Source: Otatea glauca (lineage: Eukaryota > Streptophyta > Magnoliopsida > Poales > Poaceae). Taken from it: a DNA stretch of 64,000 nt. This document shows positions 44,956-54,989 of the stretch, one piece after another. Numbering within the stretch: position 1 is the stretch's first letter; each line of letters begins with the position of its first letter. Location: the NCBI GenBank assembly GCA_036346275.1, contig CM070723.1, positions 30,262,176 to 30,326,175 on the forward strand. Direction: 5' to 3'. Both the position numbers and the translations under genes were made by a program. The notes beneath the pieces were generated by a model that was not told where the DNA came from, did not search any database, and saw only the letters and a list, made by a program, of their open reading frames with translations.

Positions 44956-47578
44956 ATGTCTTCTTCTTCCTCGCCGCCTTGGCCACAGGATTGGACAACC
45001 TCGACGACGACGGAGGAAAAGCTGCAGTCCATGGTGGAAGACGGGATTCTCCCAGACCTAGCCTTGATCTTCGCTTGTCCAGCCGCTGGCGAATCCGTCC
45101 CCACTCCTCGTCCCGGGGAGGTGGTGGTATTCGAATCCTTTTTCCAACGCGGATTAGGTTTACCGGTCAGCACTTTTCTTGCGGTCTTCTTTTCTTCTAT
45201 GAAATCGAGCTGGTGAACTTGAATCCCAACTCTATTCTGCAAATATCTCTTTTCGTCCACCTCTATGAAGCCTTCTTGGGCGTCAGCCCCCATTTCGACC
45301 TTTTTCGCCATTTTTACCTTCTGGAACCTTATCCTTCCAAGAGCGACCCCAAAGTTGTTGGGGGAGCCGGATTTCAACTACGGGAAGGGCTGAAGAAGAA
45401 TTACTTTGCGATTCCCTTCAAAACTTCCAACAAAGGCTGGCATCGGGAGTGGTTCTATTGCGCCAACCTCGACACTACCCTAACTCCCTTCGCCGGGCGC
45501 CGGCCCAAAGCGTCTCTTTCCTGGATATCTACTCCCAATTCTGCCGACATGGACCAGGTTCATGACCTTCTGGCATTGATCGGTGTCGAAGGAAGGAGGT
45601 CTTACGGGGGTGGGCCTGGCCCTGCACTTCGTCGCTCGCCGGATACAACCCCTGAAGGAGCGAGTCCACCTGGGATTTGCGTATGAAGGAAAAGATGATC
45701 CGACCCGTGAACGGCCCGATGAGTTGTCTGGGGAACAAATCTTTGCTCGGGTCGACGACTTCTTCATACCGAGTGTTGATATATCTTCCGTGAGATGCCC
45801 GAAGTCCTTCACCGTTTCTCGCTCCCCTCCTGAGGTGAGCTCACTTTAAGAGATCTTCGTCTTCGTTTCAGAATGTCCTTTAATTTTTAGTCTCCCTTCG
45901 TAGGATCGCATTGCCTTCTTCAGCGTCGCGCCACTCCCGGAAATGCCCGCTCGTATAGATGATTTCTCGAAGCGGCAGGCAAGTTTCTCCGCGGGAAGCC
46001 CTGCAGCGAAGAAGGGGAAAAAGGCATTGACCGAGGATCCCGTGGAGCCCCGATGCTCGGCCGGTGGTCCTAAGATTCAAGACCCGTCGGCACAAGCTCC
46101 AGCACCTTCGGCTCTCCTTTCACATGAGCCCGTGGTTCCACCGCACCTGGAGGGGCTCCAAGCTCCAGCCGGTACTTCCCCGAGTGGTTCCTCCAAAGGC
46201 GGTCCGTCTGCTCGGAAGAAGCCCCCAATGAAGATGAGGAAGTCCGACAGGTTCGTCACCTCGTTGACTCCTATTTGACTCGTTTTGCAGGTTTGTTGAC
46301 GATCTCTCCTCATAGGGATCCTTGTCTTGAAGTTCCTGTTGGGACGCCGACTGTGTCCTCTGCAGAGGCTGAGCCCCCGAGGGCTTGCGCATCGGTCGCG
46401 GGAACCGTCATTGGGGATGCTGGAACACCTCCCAGTTCCCCGGTACCGTCTCTTGTCCCTCCTGCTCCGATGCCAGACCCTGCTGCTCAAGAGCCGACTT
46501 CCTGCCCGTCCCCCAAGGTCGAAGAAATTCACCGAGTCCCCCCGGCCCCTGCTCGCCCCCGGCTTATAACGGAGGCTACGTGGATTGATGAGGAGGAAGG
46601 TTTGAAGCTCTTGGACGACCCGGAGGAGGAGGAAAAGGAGAGGAACGATTTTTACATCCACGCTTCGGCCTGTGCGCGTGCAGCCCGGGTAAGCACTCCG
46701 CCACAATCGCTATGTTCCTACTTCCGCTGTTGGTCATGTGGTTACCTTTTCTTGTGATGATTGCAGAAAATGGGGGAGCGTTTTGAGCAGAAATCCGAAT
46801 ACTTCCAAAAAATGCTCCTCGAAATCTGGACGCGCCAGGAATACTTGGTCGACTTAGAGCGCGTCAAGGCCGGGTATGCGGCCGAACTGCGGTCCCTTTG
46901 GTCCGAGATCCAGGCGTCGAGGGAGGAGCAAAGCGCTCTTCGCCAGGAGAAGCTAGACGTCATCGGCTCCCTTCGAGGTAGCTATTTATTGGGCCTGCCC
47001 CATGCTTTTGCTTAGCATTCCAGCCCTTTGATCTTTCTGTCTCCTCGTCAGCCCGGGATTCTTCTTTCGCGAAGCTCCAAGGACAACTCAAAACCGCGGA
47101 GGATTCCAGGGCAAAATTGGAGAAGGAGTTTGAAGGTACAGCTGGCGATCTGGCTTCATCCTACTTTCACTGCCTTTTCTAATGCCTTGTTTTTGCAGAT
47201 TACAGATTCAAAACTCGGGCGCAATACGCCGTCTTCAGCGAGAAGGTGGAAGTCCTCGAGGCGTCTTGCGCCAAGCTTCAGGAGGCCTCTGGGCCGCTGC
47301 TGGGTTCGCTTCACCCCATGGGTGAGAGGCCACTCAACAGGGACCTAATTATCTCTCGGCTGGAGGAAGCCCCCGTGGCGCTCAATAATCTTTTGAAGGA
47401 GTCGGCAGCCAATGGCGCCAGCCAGGCTTTGGCGATCACCAAGTCACTCTATCCTCGAGTGGATCTTGAAGCCGTTAAGGAAGGCTACACCCGCAACGTA
47501 AATGAGGATCGGGCCGCCGAGCTCTGGGAGGAAGTTAAGGACGCCTCCCTGTCCATCGTGGAAACTTTGGACCTGTAA
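44956..47578 (+). pseudogene. Antisense multi-exon gene of the Tat gypsy (putative gypsy-type transposon domain)
   Basis: This runs opposite to gag-pol. From the ATG at 44956 (MSSSSSPPWPQDW) exon 1 shows the conserved block FFQRGLGLP, VNLNPNSILQISLFVHLYEA and RIQPLKERVHLGF, matching the plant 'putative gypsy type transposon' (PF04195-like) family. Frameshifts near 45180 and 45590 break it. Inferred exons are 44956-45834, 45904-46250, 46291-46688, 46767-46977, 47052-47135 and 47199-47578. All five introns have GT...AG ends, and four are phase-consistent; the 46250/46291 join is not. Exons 2-3 are Pro/Ser-rich, exons 4-6 look coiled-coil. The gene ends ...VETLDL at 47578, tail-to-tail with pol. 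Related Grande elements carry an antisense nuclear-protein gene with its own promoter. Function is unknown. Confidence 0.8.
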
Positions 47579-47849
47579 ATTAAAAGTATGTAAAGGTGTT
47601 TCCTGCTTCTGAATTGTGTGGGTATAAAATGCATATATCCTTGAGTGGTTCGACGGCTTGTAGTTTTGGTCTGACTGGAAATCTCATCCGACTGACTCAG
47701 CCCCCAGGCTCTGGGACATAGCTTATGATGCATGTCCCTGAGCCTTACCATAGGAGCAAGGCACTCGCAAGGAAGATTGTAAAAAAGCAACTTTCAAATT
47801 GAATTTTTGTTTATAGAGGAAATACAGAGTTTTAAGCGAAATACAAAGT
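47579..47849. other. Convergent intergenic region between antisense gene and pol
   Basis: This 271-base stretch separates the stops of the antisense gene (+) and pol (-). An attaaaag near 47579 could serve as a polyadenylation signal for the antisense transcript. No other feature is seen. Confidence 0.5.
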
Positions 47850-50800
47850 TTAAGCGAAAAAACGACGTAGCTGTTCTATATTCCAGGTGTTGCTGACAGC
47901 CGTGCCGTCTTCGCGCTTGAGTTTGTAGGCCCCCGGGCGAACCACTTCATCAACAACGTAAGGGCCTTCCCAGCTTGGGGAGAGCTTATGCTCGCACTTT
48001 TGGTTCTTTCTGAGGACTAGATCTCCTTTGGAGAACGTGCGGCTCCTCACTCTGCGACTGTGATAGCGTCGTAGGTCTTGGAGATACTTTGCCGACTGAA
48101 TCATTGCGACGTCCCTGGCCTCTTCCAGTCGGTCAAGGTCTTCTAGTCGGTTTTCTTCTGAGGCAATCTCTTCATAACTCCGAACCCGTGGGGATCCGAA
48201 TTCTAGTTCGGTGGGTAGTACCGCCTCGGAGTCGTACACCAGGAAAAAAGGTGACTACCCGGTTGCTCTGTTGGGGGTAGTTCGCAGCCCCCAGAGCACT
48301 GAAGGCAATTCTTTGACCCACCGAGTGGCATATGGTTGGAGCCGATCGAAAATTCTCGCCTTTATGCCTTGTAACACAATGTCGTTGGCTCGTTCTACCT
48401 GGCCATTACTTCGGGGGTGCGCCACTGATGCAAAGCAAATTTTTATGCCAAGCTCTTCGCACCAGTCTTCAAATATCCCGCCTCTGAACTGAGTGCCGTT
48501 ATCCGTGATGATTCGATTGGGTACGCCAAATCTAACCACGATTTCGTGAAAGAATTCTTTGGCTTTTGCCGCCGTGATGGTGGCGACTGGCTTGGCTTCA
48601 ATCCACTTGGTGAATTTGTCGACGGCTACGAAGAGATGAGTATAGCCTCCCTGAGCCTTCTTCAAAGGTCCCACCATGTCGAGCCCCCATACCGCAAATG
48701 GCCACGTGATCGGGATGGTTTGTAATTCCTGTGCAGGCTTGTTTATTTGCTGTGCGAAGAACTGACATCCTTCGCATGTCCGGACGAAGTCCTCCGCATC
48801 TGTGACAGCGGTCATCCAGAAAAACCCTTGGCGATAAGCGTTTCCGACCAGGGTTGATGATGCTGCGTGATTCCCACAAGTTCCCGAGTGGATTTCCTTG
48901 AGCAGATTTCTCCCTTCTTGTTCTGATATACACCGTCGCAGTATGCCGGAGGATCTTTTTCGACAGAGCTTTTTTCTGATGACCACATAATTCTTGCTTC
49001 GGCGCATTATCCTTTCAGCCTGCACATGATCCTCAGGGAGCTTGTCCTTCATCAGGTAATTCAAGTATGGAGCTGTCCAATCTGGGATAATGACCAAGAC
49101 CTCCGCTTCTTCGCTTTTCCCTGCCGGGGCATCTGCTTTTGGCCGGGTGATAATTGTGGGTTTATGGATTTCTTCTACGAAAACTCCCACGGGTACTCTG
49201 GACCGGCAGGATCCCATTTTCGCCAACTCGACGGCTGCTTTGTTGTCTTGTCGGAGCACGTGAACGAGCTCCAGGCCATCAAAGTTGCTTTCTAGCTTGC
49301 GTACCTCCTGGCAATAGGCCGCCATGTTGTCTTCGACACATGACCATTCCTTTTGTACTTGGTTGACCACGAGCATTGAGTCTCTGCGAACTGCCAGGCG
49401 TCGGATTCCGAGGGATATGGCAATACGGAGGCTGTGAATGAGTGCCTCATACTCGGTGGCGTTGTTTGATGCAGGAAAAAATATTTGGAGGACATATCTC
49501 AACCTTTCCCCGCTTGGCGATATGAGCACTATACCAGCCCCTGCGCCGCTGAGCATGAGGGAACCATCGAAGTACATTGTCCAATACTCGAGTTCCTTGG
49601 TAGTTGTCGGGTTCTGAAGCTCTATCCACTCGGCCGTAAAGTCGGCGAGCGCTTGAGATTTGACGGCAGTTCGAGGCCTGAATGAGATATCGAACGCCCC
49701 AAGTTCGACTGCCCACTTGGCAATTCTCCCAGTGGCCTCCTGGTTGTGGAGTATGTCCCCAATCGGGAAGGAGGTGACCACCGAAATGGCATGCTCTTGG
49801 AAATAATGCTTAAGCTTGCGAGATGTAAGGAGTACGGCATATAATAATTTCTGCACTTGTGGATACCGTACCTTGGATTCACTTAGGACCTCACTAACAA
49901 AGTAGACTGGATGTTGGATCTTGTGCACGTGAGCCGGCTCCTCCCTCTCTACGACGATGTCAGCGCTGACTACATGAGTCGTTGCCGCGATGTAGAGTAA
50001 CATAGGTTCTTTCGGCATTGGTGAGACCAAAACTGGGGGCGTTGTTAAGAAGGTCTTCAAGTCTTCGAATGCTTGCTGTCCTTCTGGCGTCCACTGGAAC
50101 TTGTCTTGCTTTTTGAGGAGTTTAAAAAATGGCATTCCTCGCATACCCAGTCGGGAGATGAACTCGCCGAGCGCCATACACCCGTAAGCTTCGGACGCCC
50201 TTTGGCAAGTCGGCGGTTTCATGTTTGATATGGCGTTGACTTTCTCCGGGTTGGCTTTGATTCCTCGCTGAGATACAATAAACCCAAGCAGTTTTCCCGA
50301 AGATACTCCGAAAACACACTTCTCGGGGTTTAACTTCATGCTGAAGGTCCTCAAACTCTCAAATGTCTCGGTTAGATCGGTGATAAGATCCTTCCTTTCC
50401 CGAGTCTTTACCACGACGTCGTCCACGTATGCCTCCACGTTGCGCCCGAGCTGGGCGTGAAAACTCTACTGTATCACGCGTTGATAAGTCGCGCCAGCAT
50501 TTTTCAGGCCGAATGCCATCGTGGTGTAGCAGAAGGCTCCGAAAGGTGTGATGAACGATGTCTTGATATGATCTTCCGCCTTTAGGCGAATCTGATGGTA
50601 ACCTGAATAGGCGTGAAGAAAACTCAAAATTTCGCACCCGGCAGTCGAGTCGACCACCTGATCGATTCGGGGCAGCCCGAAGGGATCCTTTGGATATGCC
50701 TTGTTAAGATCGGTATAATCAACGCACATGCGCCAAGTTTTATTTTTCTTTTGAACCAATACAGGATTTGCCAACCAATCAGGGTGATACACCTCTTTGA

Positions 50801-51010
50801 TAAAACCGGCAGCTAAAAGCTTGGTGATCTCCTGCTTGATGGCATTCCGGCGATCTAGAGCGAACCGCCGAAGCCTTTATTTGATCTGTTTTGCCTTCTC
50901 GTCGACGTGGAGAGAGTGCTCGATCACCTCCCTTGGTACACCTGGCATATCGGATGGCTTCCAAGCGAAGATGTCCTTGTTGGCTTGGAGGAAGGTGACG
51001 AGCGCGCTTT
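47850..51010 (-). pseudogene. pol: Tat gypsy pol: RT, dual RNase H, integrase
   Basis: On the minus strand RT begins near 50960 (FAWKPSDMPGVP, split by a frameshift). It shows VQKKNKTWRMCVDYTDLNKA near 50740, AYSGYHQIRL near 50590, AFGLKNAGATYQR near 50490 and AYVDDVVVKT near 50430. The first RNase H/connection has YIAATTHVVSA, degraded at the catalytic Asp. A second RNase H follows (MYFDGS near 49570, NNATEYEAL near 49460, HVLRQDNKAAVELA near 49250). Integrase has HSGTCGNHA, CEGCQFF, WGLDMVGPL, ITDNGTQF and SNGQVERAN (48910-48370). The C-terminus ends NTWNIEQLRRFFA at 47850. In-frame stops at 50466 and 48255 are the main lesions in an otherwise single frame of more than 860 codons. Confidence 0.93.
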
Positions 51011-51279
51011 CCTATTTGTCCTCGAGCCCTGTCCCGATCAAAGTCGTTTCATTTGGTTCCTTCGCCGGGCTTAATTCCTGAGGTGGCCTGCTTCTTGGAT
51101 GGAACCTCTCCTTCGTCCTGCAACGTGGCAGCCTCGGTCTGGATATTTTTCGCCTCGGCGCCCGCTTCCTGCAATTTGACGAGTTCATGATTCTCTCGGT
51201 CGCATTGCGAGGATTGCTTGACGTCTCCTCGGACCGCAATGACGCCTCGGGGTCCCGGCATATTCATCATCGTGTAGGT

Positions 51280-51684
51280 TTAGTGTGGAACGGCCATGAA
51301 TCTAGCTAGGCCGGGCTTTCCCAAGATAGCGTGGTACGCCGTCTCGAAATTGGTTACCTCAAAATTGATATATTCAGTCCAAAAATTATCCTTGGTGCCG
51401 AATGTAACAGGCAGAGAAATCTGCCCGAGTGGGAACGAGGACGCCCCAGGGATCACTCCGTGGAACGGCTGGACGCTCGGCCTCAGCTCGGAACGGGGAA
51501 TGCACATGTCATCGAAAGTCTTGGCGAATAGGACGTTGAGTCCACTTCCGCCATCGATCAAAACTCTCTTGAGCTTCACGCTGCGCACAACAGGGTCAAG
51601 AACTAGAGGAAACTTACCCGGATACGGGACCCAGTTGGGGTGATCCTTGCGATCGAAGGTGATCGGGACCTCGGACCACCTCAA
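51280..51684 (-). pseudogene. pol: Tat gypsy aspartic protease
   Basis: The domain reads RWSEVPITFDRKDHPNW and VLIDGGSGLNVLF; D-G-G takes the place of the usual D-S/T-G, as in this gypsy group. The later motif is AYHAILGKPGLARFMA. A one-base deletion just before it (near 51690) puts it out of frame with gag. A TAG at 51280-51282 cuts it from the following linker, which continues in the same frame (MPGPRGVIAVRGDVKQS near 51255) and then shifts again near 51130. Confidence 0.88.
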
Positions 51685-53609
51685 ATACTGGGGGTCGCCG
51701 GTTCCACAGCGTTGATCCCCTGAGCGGTAAGTTTCTGCTTCCGCTTGGATTCGTATCCGGTGGAGCCCCCGTAGATGTAGTTCAACTCTTGCTCGAGTTC
51801 CTGGAAATCTTCTTCGTCAAGGAGGTCCTTCTTCTTTGCTGGAGCAGCTTCGCCCTTGGCTGGAGCGGGTTGCCGGTGGCTTTCGCGTGCAAAACACTTC
51901 AAAGTGAAGCAGTCCTTGGCGGCGTGTTTTCCTTTAGGGTGGAAAGGACAGATTGCTTCCATGACGGTGCTGTAGTCGGGTGCCTCCCTCCGAACAGCTC
52001 GGGGTCAGTTGTGCTCGGCTGCCGCAACTAGCTCTTCGCCCTTCCGCTTCCTATCCTTGTTTTTTGAGGACTCGGGCTTGTCGCCTTTGTTCTTCTGCGA
52101 CGGGCGATCTTCTTGATGTTCGGCCAAGGCATCTGAGGCTGTGGCGTAGCAGTCGGCCAACACGAACATTTCCTTCACGGAGGTCAGGGGCTTCCTGGAC
52201 ATCTTTTTGATTAGATCAGGATCACTTACCCCTTTCTGGAAGGCCGCCACCACCACCGCCTCGGATACGTCCCTGACGGTGTTCTTCTTCTGCATGAAAC
52301 GCCGGATGAAATCTCTCAGCGTCTCGTCCTTTTTCTGGTGCAGCTGGTACAGGTCCCATGGAGTGCCAGGCCTTTCGTAGGTGCCTTGGAAGTTGGAAAT
52401 AAACTGATCGCAGAGATCACTCCAGGAGTCTACCGAGTTTGCAGGGAGGCCCGTGAGCCATGCTTGAGTCGAGGGGGTGAGGTTGACCGGCAGATAATTC
52501 GCCATGACAGTCTGGTTTCCTCCAACGGCTTTAACTGCCAGGGCGTAAACCTGTAGCCAAGCTTCCGGGTCCCGCTCTCCATCGAATTATACGATGCCCA
52601 TGGGATTGAATCCTTCGGGCCATATCACTCGGCGCAGCCGAGGAGTAAACGCCCGGATCCCGTCGATAGATCTCTCATCATGATGAGGGGGAGTCCGTCG
52701 TGGTGAGCCTCTAGCTCGGCGATGATCATCAATACGCCGGGGTGGGGTACGGCGCGGCGAGTCCAAGACTCGGCGTTCGTCGTCGCTCCCACCTCGGCAA
52801 CGGTGGCCGTCGCGGTTATCATATCTTTGATTATTTCGTCGATCACGACCGGTGCCGAAACGCTCATAGTCGTTGTGGCGTCTGCGCCTTTCTTCCTCAT
52901 CCCGCTCCTGTCGCCTGGCTGTGATGTCCTGATGAAGGTCGCGGCTGAGAATCCGGCGGACGTCCCCGGCTAGTGGCATGTGCCGCCGACTGCCGGTGTT
53001 CCGACTGGTTGCGGTCCGACTGCTGGCTACTCGGGTTGCCGCGTGGGAGTGCGAGTGTGCTTCTCCCACCAGCTTTTCCTGGTTCTGCTGAATCGCTGTC
53101 GCCGTCACTATGGCCTTGATCTGGGCCACAATCGGGGCTGCTGGACTATCCGCTGTGATCATTGGATCTAGCGTGTCGAGGAGCGTCTTGGAGGCGATGA
53201 CGTTTTGCATCGGCGTGCGAAAGATGGATTGATCTCCCAGCCTGGACTGCAGGATATCTTCGCGGACATTGCGACCGCGCGATCGAAGAGACCGTGCTGG
53301 AACATCCTTACCCCTACGCCGACGATCTTCCTCCGCAGCTTCTTGGTCTTCTTGATGGAGATCAGTCTCCTGCTCCTCAATCGGGAAGACACCGGGAAAA
53401 TCGCAGCAGTTCCTCACAATGCCGACTGGTTTTCTGGGTGAGTGAGAGTGGCATACCTGAGATGGGTTGGCCTGTTCTTCACCAGATCGGATCTGGTTTT
53501 GGACCAGGTAGACAAGCTCTCCGCGCGCATCTGCGACGAAATCCAGGTTTCTGAAGCGGAAGGCCTGGCTGGAGACGAAGGTGGCGATGAATCCGCCGAT
53601 TGCTGCCAT
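51681..53609 (-). pseudogene. gag: Tat gypsy gag
   Basis: One frame runs from the ATG at 53609 to 51681, interrupted by a TAA near 52587 and a TGA near 52005. The N-terminal half is Arg/Asp-rich (RRRRHNDYERF, DDERRVLDSPRRTPPRR, 53000-52620). The capsid domain (Retrotrans_gag type) reads AWLTGLPANSVDSWSDLCDQF, then FISNFQGTYERPGTPWDLYQ near 52400 and TLRDFIRRFMQKKN. The C-terminal zinc-like motif CPFHPKGKHAAKDCF near 51950-51906 is the Tat form of the nucleocapsid knuckle. The 5' leader before 53609 is only about 50 bases. Confidence 0.9.
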
Positions 53610-53658
53610 CGAGTCTGTGGGAAAAGATTATAGCGCAGCCCCTATCTGGCGCTCCAAC

Positions 53659-54143
53659 TGTCGACTTTTATGGTCGGCAATGAATTTATGGGGTAGGCGC
53701 TTGATCTCAAACTCGAAGGTCACACAAGACAGGGATTTATACAGGTTCAGACCCTCAGCGAAGGAGGTAATACCCTAATCCTGTGTGTTGGGATTATGTG
53801 GATCTCTCGGATCGGAAGTGCTCAAAGCGCCATATGCTCTGGGCAAAAGATGGCGCTTTGTGCTTGGATGATTGGATGCCTCTGTTGCTGCCTATCCTCA
53901 CCCTTATATAGTAGGGAGGGGGCAGCTTACAGAGTCCCGATCGGTTAAGAGATCCCGATCGGTTACAGGATAGAGTTTACATCTTTATCTACCCTATTTA
54001 CAACTCGGATTACAACTGTATCCATCATATCTAAACATAAGTTCAACTTCCTTTAGGATATGTACCTTTGTACACGGCAACAGGCCTGCGGGGAATATCT
54101 TCTGGACTTGTCATGAGGGTACCCCGGGTTCTTATATTCCACA
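53659..54143 (-). repeat. Tat gypsy 5' LTR and primer-binding site
   Basis: The 485-bp LTR runs on the + strand from tgtcgacttttatggtcgg to cttatattccaca, pairing with 43031-43525. The minus-strand TATA box is at about 53903-53912. Directly after the LTR on the minus strand is gttggagcgccagataggg (53640-53658), the probable PBS. Its tRNA partner is not identified. Confidence 0.92.
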
Positions 54144-54155
54144 GTAGTAGTGTCA

Positions 54156-54933
54156 CCCACTTGTAGGCATGAGAAAATTTGCGGGCTAACAAGGCAAGCT
54201 CACTTTCTAGAAATTTTTTGAACTATTCATCGCTTAGCTCGAAAAGGGCTGAAAGAGAGAAACCAACTGAAGTCTCAGAAGAGGATCTAATGGGATCGGT
54301 GACCAAGGCCATCGACTGTGATTTTATCTTACGAGAGACAAAGTTGATCTCATGAGTCTTGAGCCAGGAGTAAAGCCCTTCAAGAGTTAAGGTCGATAAG
54401 TCTGTGGTGTCCTTCATGATGGTCACCTTCATCTCCCAAACCCAAAGATCAGGTGCGGTCAAAAAGTATCGAGCGTTCTCCGAGCCAGGGTATGTGCAAC
54501 CAATTGCACGGAGATCGCTCAAAATCTTTGTAAAGTGACCAAAGCACTCATCAAGGGTCTCACCAGCGTGCTGTTCAAATTTGTTTTCACGCTTGTATTG
54601 ATCAAGCCTCACCGTCTTGATCTGGGTAGTGCCCTCATGATAAGCATCGAGGGTCACCCAGATCTGGTGAGCGGATTGTAGGTGAGAGATCATGTCGTAC
54701 TCACTGCGTCTAAGGCCCTGTATGAGATTGTTCAATGCCTTAGCATTTGCCTCAACGTTAGCCATATTATCGGTTGTGACGTTTTCATCAGCAGGAACCT
54801 CATACGGGAGTTTCACCTTCTGCCAAATCAGGAAGCCCTGGGCAGTGATTTACGACACCATTCTCAACTTTCGGAAGGGAAAATCAAATCCAGAAAAGAT
54901 GGGAGGATTGGTAGAATACTTGTCTGTCGTCAT
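54156..54933 (-). pseudogene. gag: Copia-2 gag N-terminal part
   Basis: On the minus strand the ATG at 54933 gives MTTDKYSTNPPIFSG, then after one TAA near 54857 the frame continues. It reads ANAKALNNLIQGLRRSEYD, AHQIWVTLDAYHEGTTQIK, RLDQYKRENKFEQHAGETLD and HFTKILSDLRAIGCTY, a UBN2-type copia capsid domain. A stop lies at 54223-54225. Family-like sequence runs on (ARKFSHAYKW) to the CACTA-A junction. It resumes at 32395, where the zinc knuckle is encoded. Confidence 0.88.
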
Positions 54934-54974
54934 GGCTCTAAAGACCGGTCAAGATCTATGAAAGAGCAAAATCG

Positions 54975-54987
54975 GGCTATGATACCA
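54975..54987 (-). promoter_or_regulatory. Copia-2 primer-binding site
   Basis: The minus strand reads tggtatcatagcc, one base different from the common copia PBS. It lies two bases inside the 5' LTR end at 54990. Confidence 0.9.
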
Positions 54988-54989
54988 AT

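Larger units (their letters stand above)
43031..54143 (-). mobile_element. Tat-type Ty3/gypsy retrotransposon with antisense gene
   Basis: LTRs at 43031-43525 and 53659-54143 flank an internal region coding on the minus strand: gag, protease, RT, RNase H, a second RNase H-like domain and integrase. The flanking direct repeat gtagt (43026-43030 and 54144-54148) closes exactly. About 4.3 kb between pol and the 3' LTR carries genes on the opposite strand. This long 3' region, the second RNase H and the CPFH-type gag motif are features of the Tat lineage (Grande, RIRE2 and relatives). The LTRs differ by about 11 substitutions plus two indels by eye, the lowest divergence of any element here. Few stops are present. 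Confidence 0.93.
32399..54152 (-). mobile_element. CACTA-A: complete CACTA (En/Spm) transposon with a nested gypsy
   Basis: The left end reads cactactacagaaa at 32399. The right end is its reverse complement (ctttctgtagt at 43020-43030 continuing as agtg at 54149-54152 once the nested gypsy and its duplication are set aside). The 3-bp direct repeat tca flanks it (32396-32398 and 54153-54155), the CACTA duplication length. Both ends carry arrays of cacagacggt-type subterminal repeats. On the minus strand it encodes a TnpD-type transposase (41946-38714), then a second gene with Transposase_24 and C48-protease parts (36071 to about 33155). Own length without the gypsy is about 10.6 kb. It inserted in Copia-2 gag. 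Confidence 0.94.

Noticed and set aside
44784..45812. Minus-strand open frames opposite the antisense gene
   Set aside because: They are shadows of the + strand gene, which carries the conserved family motifs. The minus frames match nothing recognisable.
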